From Onchidella celtica (Eukaryota > Mollusca > Gastropoda > Systellommatophora > Onchidiidae), in contig OZ007570.1 of NCBI GenBank assembly GCA_963931925.1, positions 34,298,084 through 34,362,083 on the forward strand: a DNA stretch of 64,000 nucleotides, written 5' to 3'. Both the position numbers and the translations under genes were made by a program. Shown piece by piece: positions 57,716-64,000 of the stretch (the stretch's first letter is position 1; each line of letters begins with the position of its first letter). The notes beneath the pieces were generated by a model, which was given only the letters and a program-made list of their open reading frames with translations, was not told the origin of the DNA and did not search any database.

Positions 57716-58594
57716 TTGGGCCAATCTTAGTGGAATAAGATGACCACTTAGTGTCAAGTAACAAACCAATTTTTGCCCTCCAAGAAATGAATGGGCTAGA
57801 TAGACTAGATCTAGCACTTTGGGAAAATAGAGCTAGATCCAGTCCAAGATCTAGATCTAGAGCTGGACGTCTAGATCTACAGTCAAGTCGTTTCAAATTA
57901 AAAAGGGAGGTCCTCCGCCCATCTGCGCCAGTCAAGAAAACACAATGAAGAGGGGACTTTTGAGCGGGCTTATCAAAATTTTGGGTTTAGTATTTGTATG
58001 GGACAAAGAAGGACCGAAAGCGCGGGTTAGGGAATGTCTTCATCATTATTTATATTATTATTATGTTTGTTAACTTTTTGGTAAATGGCGCGGACAGGGG
58101 CAAGACCTTCCCAAATTAAACTGCTTTCATAGGTAGTGACTAGTGTGAACATTCAGGTAGAATTATGGAATTGTACCAAGGAAAATTTATTGGTTCACAA
58201 ATTATTGCTGATTGCATGCTGTTACCTTGAAGCTCCTTTAAAAATATTACCAGTTTTAGTTTTAGTACTTTTAATGGCACTCAACCCATTGTAACAAGAT
58301 GTCACAAAGTGACACAAGTTTCCTCTTTATTTTAGTTAGGCCTAATCTTTAACAATTTTCTTCAGCTTTACTAGTAGCCTATAAACCTAGACTAGATCTA
58401 GATCTAGATCTCTAGGCCTCCACCTTTACGACAAATGTGATTTTTTTTTTGCTTGAATTTTGCATTTGTTTTCCATTCATCTAGATCTAGATTCTATATT
58501 TATAAAAGTAAATAAAAATCAAAAGAAATGATAATAAAATGACGAACCCATGGTCTGTAGGTTTTTAAAATCATATAAACTACACTGTTCACAG
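57716..58594. other. No gene seen; upstream region of the following gene
   Basis: Contains many CTAGATCTAGATCT words (57695-57890, 58395-58425) and T-runs. No TATA box or start site could be fixed. Confidence 0.4.
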
Positions 58595-61500
58595 ATGTCA
58601 GATGCACCATTACCAGCAGGCCTACATACTGAAGACAGTCAATCATCCCTTTCAGAAAGCCATTTTGTTTCAGGTAGGTCATTGCTCAAAAGTCATTTTA
58701 GAGATAAATCCAACATTTAATTATATCTGTGTACTTTAATGGGAAGGTCATTTGAGAGATGATTTCAACCAGTTTATGTACTGCCTGTGTTATTTTTTTT
58801 ATACCTTTGAAAACTCGTACAATCCCTGAATTCTGAAACCTTCATTGGAGTTGGTACATGATGCCACCATTATAACTGTTTTCATAATAAAGATTTATCA
58901 TTGTAAGACCATAGCAGAAAAAAAAACAATTTTATCGCCACTTTCTTAAATTAAACACTTGGAGGAACTTATTGCCAGGTCATGCAGGACATCATAATTA
59001 TCCTTTATTTTACAAGACTATTCTGTGCATTTGCTGGTAGGAATATGAGTGAGAAATACTTTTTTCTGTGGGAGAAATATCCTGCCATGATAAAGGCCAT
59101 CCCAATAAAATGCGAGGCAGTAATGACAGTGTGCCTATTACATTTACTGAAATATTTAGAGAGTTTCCCCAGTGTTCCTGTATGTTATAATTTTTATGGA
59201 AATCATTTTAGTATAGGATAGACAATTTCACTTTCAGTTTGCCTCCATAAGAGCATGGGTACTTGAGTCCCTTGAGCTGTCCTTTATTGAAATGGTTATT
59301 TAGTTGGCACTTCAGTGGGAGACAAAGGATATAATTATGATTTTTCTTCATTTTTGCTCGATGTTTCAGGGTACACCTTGAGGCCGAAGAAAAAGAAGGC
59401 AAAAATAAAGTCACAAGGAAAGTCAAGGGCCCAGCGCCAAACTGAGTACAGGGAACGGCTCAAGACTGATCCCACAAGATGGGAGGAATATTGCAGAAGG
59501 CAAAAAGTTCACCTTCAAAACTGGAGGAGGAATCAGACTCCAGAAGAGAAGGCGAAGGAGAGAGAAAAGAACAGGATTCGGAACAAAGAGGCAAGGTATG
59601 TTGAACCAGTTTTCTTGAACGTCTGTCAGAAATTTGAGCCAGTATTTCATATGTTCCTCCAGTCTTTATTTGGTTGGGCTGATTCCAAGAAAACCTCGAT
59701 TTTCAGAAATTTTGTTTCTCTATCATCATAAATAGTCTTGCACTAAATGTTTTTTGCATCATCTTGATTTATAGTAAGTCAGTTGTGTACAGAATGTACA
59801 GCATATAAGATTCCTTGGGCGTCTTTTGTTTCTCAGCTTTTGGAACACTTTCTTTGTTGCCAGTCTCAGATCCTCCATAAGCCTCAGTTTGTATGTCATT
59901 ATCTTAGATCACAACTTTTGTAAGTCAAATGATCTTCATAACTTTCTATAGCAAACACCTAGTATAATATTGATAATGGTAAATGGAGAATAAATATTGG
60001 GAGGTTGCAAATGAAAAGTATAATGTGTATGGAACGTTTAACTAAAACAAAAGTATAATGTATATTAATTATATAATGTTATTACATTTGTTTTAGTTCA
60101 CATTTTATGTAACTTGTGGCATTGATAATATTTGTGTGAGCATGTGTGTCCTGAAGAATATAATTACACTGAAAGTTTGACAGTGTGTGGTTTCCATTTT
60201 ATTTTTCACGCAAGCCTTGGTAACAGTACAGTACAATCTTTTATTTTTTATTTTTTTGCCATTTTTAAACTTGCACTACCCCTTGCTGCGACTCCATTTT
60301 CACAGCTTTGGAAACATTAGGCCCATTTTCCTTTGTCCATTACAGTGTCTCCCCCTCCCCATCCTTTCTTCTTACTTGTTCATATGCTTACGGGGTTTGG
60401 ACAGACGAGAGAAGATTAGGGGCGAAACCTAACTTTTTGTACTGATTCTTTGTCTGAAGTTATCATATGTCTATAATAATCCAGAACTGAAACTGAAAAA
60501 CAGATTTATCCCAGGCAGGGCCAGGGATCTCTGCTACAGTGCTAGTAGGTTAAAAAAAAGAAAATTGTGGAGTCGCAATACCCTTTTAAATGCTATGTAA
60601 ATCCATTCTCGTCTCCTCAAATGTTTTCTTCCTAACAGAATGTTCCTGCCTGTAAGTAAAACTATTAGTAAAAGACAAATTTCTCAGATTTTTTGTCACT
60701 TTACATTTCAGAAGCATGAAAAAGAATGCACAGCACCTTGCAGCAGAACGAGAGAAAGCAGCAACGGGACAGGAAGTTACACCAGCCCGAACTACAAGGG
60801 GAATACTTGCCGCCCAGCAGCTGACCACTGCAAAAAAGCATGACTATTGGAGAGAAAAACAGAGAAAACTAAGGGCACGACTGACTGAAGAAGAGAAAGA
60901 AGCAATTAAAGCTAAGAACAGGAAAAAATATGCTGAAATGAACTGTAAACGGGTTAAGGACCAACACCAGTATTCAGCACTGTCTGACACTCCCGTTGCT
61001 CTTCAAAATGCCATTATTAGGGCATCACCAACAAAAACACCAACAAAGGCAGCAAAATATAATGCAATGTATCGGGTTAAAAAGGCCATGCCGGCCAACA
61101 GAAAAGTCACTATTCATGTGCTTCAACATTTGATTAAGAATGCATCGCCTCGAAAGAAAGACGTACTTAAGGAACTGCTGCATAGTGAATTGTGCATTCC
61201 ACAGTCCAAGGAAAATATGCAGAAGGCTGCAGTCCGAAAGATGAAGGAGAGTGAAGTGAAATCAAAAATTGTGGACTTTTTTCATGAGCAGGCAGTTGAC
61301 TTGCCAGGAAAAAGACATTACAGCAAACGGCTGAAAAAGCAAAGAAAGATTTTAACATATCCTGTACATGTTCTTTTTGATAAATTTATAAATGAACATG
61401 TAAATATTAAAGTTTCGAAGAGAACATTTTATAGATGTCGGCCAAAACACATTTTGACAATGAAGTGTCAAAAATTTATACAGTGTTTATGCGAACTCTG

Positions 61501-63751
61501 TGAAAATGCTAGGTTGAAATTTAATGTCCTTAAATCATGTGGGGCCCTTTTGCTTAATGTGAGAGGTGCTCTTGATGCCACAATGTGTCCTACAACCAGA
61601 GAGTGGTGGATGCCACAATGCGTTGCACGAAAGTGCAGCAAGTGTGGTGTTCACCTACTGAAAGAAAAACTTGAAGCGCAGTGTGACCCAAGAGTATCTG
61701 TCACATATAAAGAATGGAAGCAGGTCTTTCATGAGAAATATAAAGTAAATCGCACCGAACTTGTTGAGCAGACATCATCTGTTCTGGCTCTGATAAATTC
61801 TTTTGTAAATAGTTTGAAAGACCATGGCCTTCATGTTTTTACCTCTGAATGGCAGAGGAAACAGTTTAAAATTTTAAAAGATGATTTACCTGCAGATACT
61901 GCTGTAATTGTGGTAGATTTTGCTGAGAACTACACCTGTAGGCATCAGCGAGAAGTGTCAGCTGTTCACTGGTCTTACAATCAGGTGACTCTACACCCCG
62001 TTGTTGTCTACAAGAGGTGTACTCAGTGCAATGAGAAGATTACTTGTTATTTTGTTTTTTTTTCAGATGATTTGAATCATGATTCAAATTTTGTTTTTCA
62101 TATTCTTAATATGGTTATGTCTGAAATTGAAGCTTCCCAGTTTATGATATTTTCAGACAATTGTGGCATACAATTTAAGTCCAAGCTTCCATTCCATCAC
62201 ATGAGTAAGCTGGCCAGTAACTATAATTTCGAGCGATGTTATTTTGGGGAACGTCACGGAAAGAGTGAGTGTGATTCATGTGGTGGAATGGTTAAATCAT
62301 TTTTAACCCAGGCAGTGGCTTCAGGCCGAACTGTATTGCGAAGTGCAAAAGAGATTGTCTGCTTTTTAAATTCAAATCTGACATTAAAAAATGTAGATTG
62401 TTCACACCAGGCAAGAACTTTTCATTTGGTGGAAGAATCAGATATTGACAGAAGTGTCCCCTCAAGCAGCCTGAAAACATTGCCTGGAACTAAAAAGGTT
62501 CACTCATTAAAAGTACTGTCATCACAGATTCTTGCTGTGAGACAATTTTCTTGCTTCTGTGCTTTTTGCTTACAGGACTTGTCAAGTGAGTGTTCAAACA
62601 AAGAACTTATATCCAATTTTGAATGTATTAAATGGCCTAATGCCAAATCTGACAACTGCAATTTGGTTGGTAATGATCAGGCTAAAGATGTGGAGAGTGA
62701 TGTTGCCAATGCTGTTGATGGTGTTGCATTACCTGACAATGTTGTTGACGGTGGTCATGCATGTGATACACTTGATAAAATTGATGATAATGTGAATACA
62801 GCTCCTGATGATGTTCTTCATGACAGTAATGATAATAGTACTAATACATGTGATGAAATTGCTGTTGTTTATGATGTTTCAGTTGATGATAATGATGATG
62901 AGTTGAATACCGGAATGTGTCAACTTAGTGATGATGATGGTGATGATAATGAATTGTCTAAACAGAGAGTGTTACCGGTGGTAAAGAGAAATTTGTTTGG
63001 ACCAATGAAGAAAGGCCGTGAAGCATTTTTCAAAGACATGTATGGCAAACTACTAAATAGTACTTCTTTTCAAGATGTAAGAGATCTTTGTCAAGAAATG
63101 TTTGTTGACCTTGAAAATTACCATTTGATGCTCATACATCCAACAATAACCAGAAGGGAAGTGGACAAAAATGCTGTGCAGTTGCTCCCACCCAATAAGC
63201 CTTTAGGGTTTTTGCCAGCCCTTACTGTAGGAGACGGGAACTGCATGATGCGATCCTTGAGTAAATGTGTGTTTGGTCATGAAAATAATCATTTAGAAAT
63301 GCGGTGTCGCATCATTGCAGAACTTTCATTAAACAAAAGTCTTTATCTGGATGAGGACTATGTCAGTGTTGGATGTAGGTTGGAGAAAAATAAAGTTTTG
63401 CCCTTGATTGCCTTGTTGTCTGACTGTCATGACGGAACAGACACAACCTCCCTCACAGTCATAGAGGACATCTTTGACAAGGAGGTCTTCAATGCCAGGA
63501 AGTTGTGCCAAAGCCTTGGCATTTGGCAACTCTTAGCTGCCTCAAATATTTTAAAATGTTGCATTATATCTCTGTATCCACAGAGAGGCCCTGAGAATGT
63601 CCAGACTCTTTTTGGCAGAGCCATGCTTCCGCAAGGCATGGATTATGATTATAAAGATGTAATTTATGTCATGTGGTCATCTACAAGGGTCATGCCGGAT
63701 GAGCACTGGGTAGCCAATCACGTGGTCCCCATGCTCAAAATTCATAAATGA
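58595..63751 (+). CDS. Three-exon gene: DDE-transposase-like core fused to an OTU-type cysteine protease
   Basis: Exons: 58595-58673 (ATG start, donor GTAGGT), 59370-59595 (acceptor TTTCAG, donor GTATGT), 60712-63751 (acceptor TTTCAG, stop at 63749-63751). Phases 1 and 2 fit and give about 1114 aa with no stop. Numbering below is for the full protein. Residues about 30-190 are Lys/Arg/Glu-rich and probably bind nucleic acid. The middle has VVDFAENYTC (D504), FSDNCGIQFKSK (D584) and FGERHGKSECD (E621/D623), with D-x79-D-x36-E spacing as in an RNase H-fold transposase. Cys pairs (CSKCGVH, CTQCNEK) may bind zinc. An Asp-rich linker (about 770-860) leads to an OTU-like domain with GDGNC (D943, C946) and NHVVP (H1105). 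It may be a transposase or a domesticated derivative; the function is not known to me. Confidence 0.75.
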
Positions 63752-64000
63752 TTTTGTCCATGAAGTTTGAACCACTTTTACTGTTATTCTGCTTATTAGA
63801 ATGATTGTCACACTTTCACATCTTTAAATGTCTTAATTAACTGATTTTGTGTTTTTTTTTTCTTTATTCAATGTTTTAATCATAACTGTTGTTATTACTG
63901 AATACATAAATTTTGCCAGTGAAGTTTGGATCCCATTTACTGTTCTGTTGTCCAAAATGATTGTTGCATTTCCACATAAAACTCTTTTAAATTCCCTTAA
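63752..64000. repeat. 3' flank with an imperfect direct repeat
   Basis: ATTTTGTCCATGAAGTTTGA.. (63752-63828) and ATTTTGCCAGTGAAGTTTGG.. (63910-63992) share an 80-bp imperfect unit including TTTACTGTT.TTCTG and AATGATTGT. This lies in the probable 3' untranslated region. No AATAAA was found before the window end. Confidence 0.65.

Noticed and set aside
1-64000. Host tRNA, rRNA or snRNA genes
   Set aside because: I looked for B-box and A-box pairs and conserved RNA cores; only the SINE-like B box near 32870 appeared.

Overview
This is metazoan nuclear DNA. Genes are split by GT-AG introns, there is no operon structure, and most of the window is transposable elements and simple repeats. A mollusc or another lophotrochozoan is the best guess. 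The grounds are the mix seen: C-type lectin genes with long introns, a CR1-like retrotransposon with a 2A-like leader, several Ty3/gypsy elements, Tc1/mariner elements and many AGATCT-rich stretches. This assignment is an inference from composition; no sequence search was possible.

Layout. 1-2640: 5' part of a minus-strand CR1-like non-LTR retrotransposon, cut by the window edge. 5066-9857 (minus) and 25941-35404 (plus): two head-to-head C-type lectin paralogues with matching exon phases and recognisably homologous introns; the plus copy has a 1-bp deletion in exon 3. Between and inside them lie a non-LTR endonuclease fragment (6360-7603), a 265-bp mariner-type MITE (9506-9770), a long-TIR DNA transposon (12110-13670) flanked by a local duplication, a strict 31-bp minisatellite (15110-15655), a 7.7-kb Ty3/gypsy element with two 1189-bp LTRs (15903-23571), a solo LTR of the same family with a 5-bp target duplication (29255-30560), and an RTE-like reverse transcriptase remnant (33190-34175).

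35.9-44.7 kb is mostly non-coding and holds two more copies of the long-TIR transposon (35958-36690, 38415-39560), one carrying an 89-bp segment found intact about 850 bp upstream. 44682-50375 is a degenerate minus-strand gypsy element with short LTRs and conventional gene order; its gag is split by a 948-bp Tc1 element. 51316-52400 is a frameshifted remnant of an unnamed protein family, and 53095-55510 is a decayed, truncated second gypsy element of a different lineage.

58595-63751 is the only long intact gene: three exons, about 1114 aa, with an apparent D-D-E/D transposase-like core followed by an acidic linker and an OTU-type cysteine protease domain. It is preceded by a four-copy array of about 235-240 bp.

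The most notable observation is that both the 18-22 kb and the 53-55 kb gypsy elements have integrase upstream of reverse transcriptase/RNase H. This copia-like order in gypsy-like proteins is known from Gmr1-like elements. Neither copy keeps a complete reverse transcriptase, so both would be non-autonomous.
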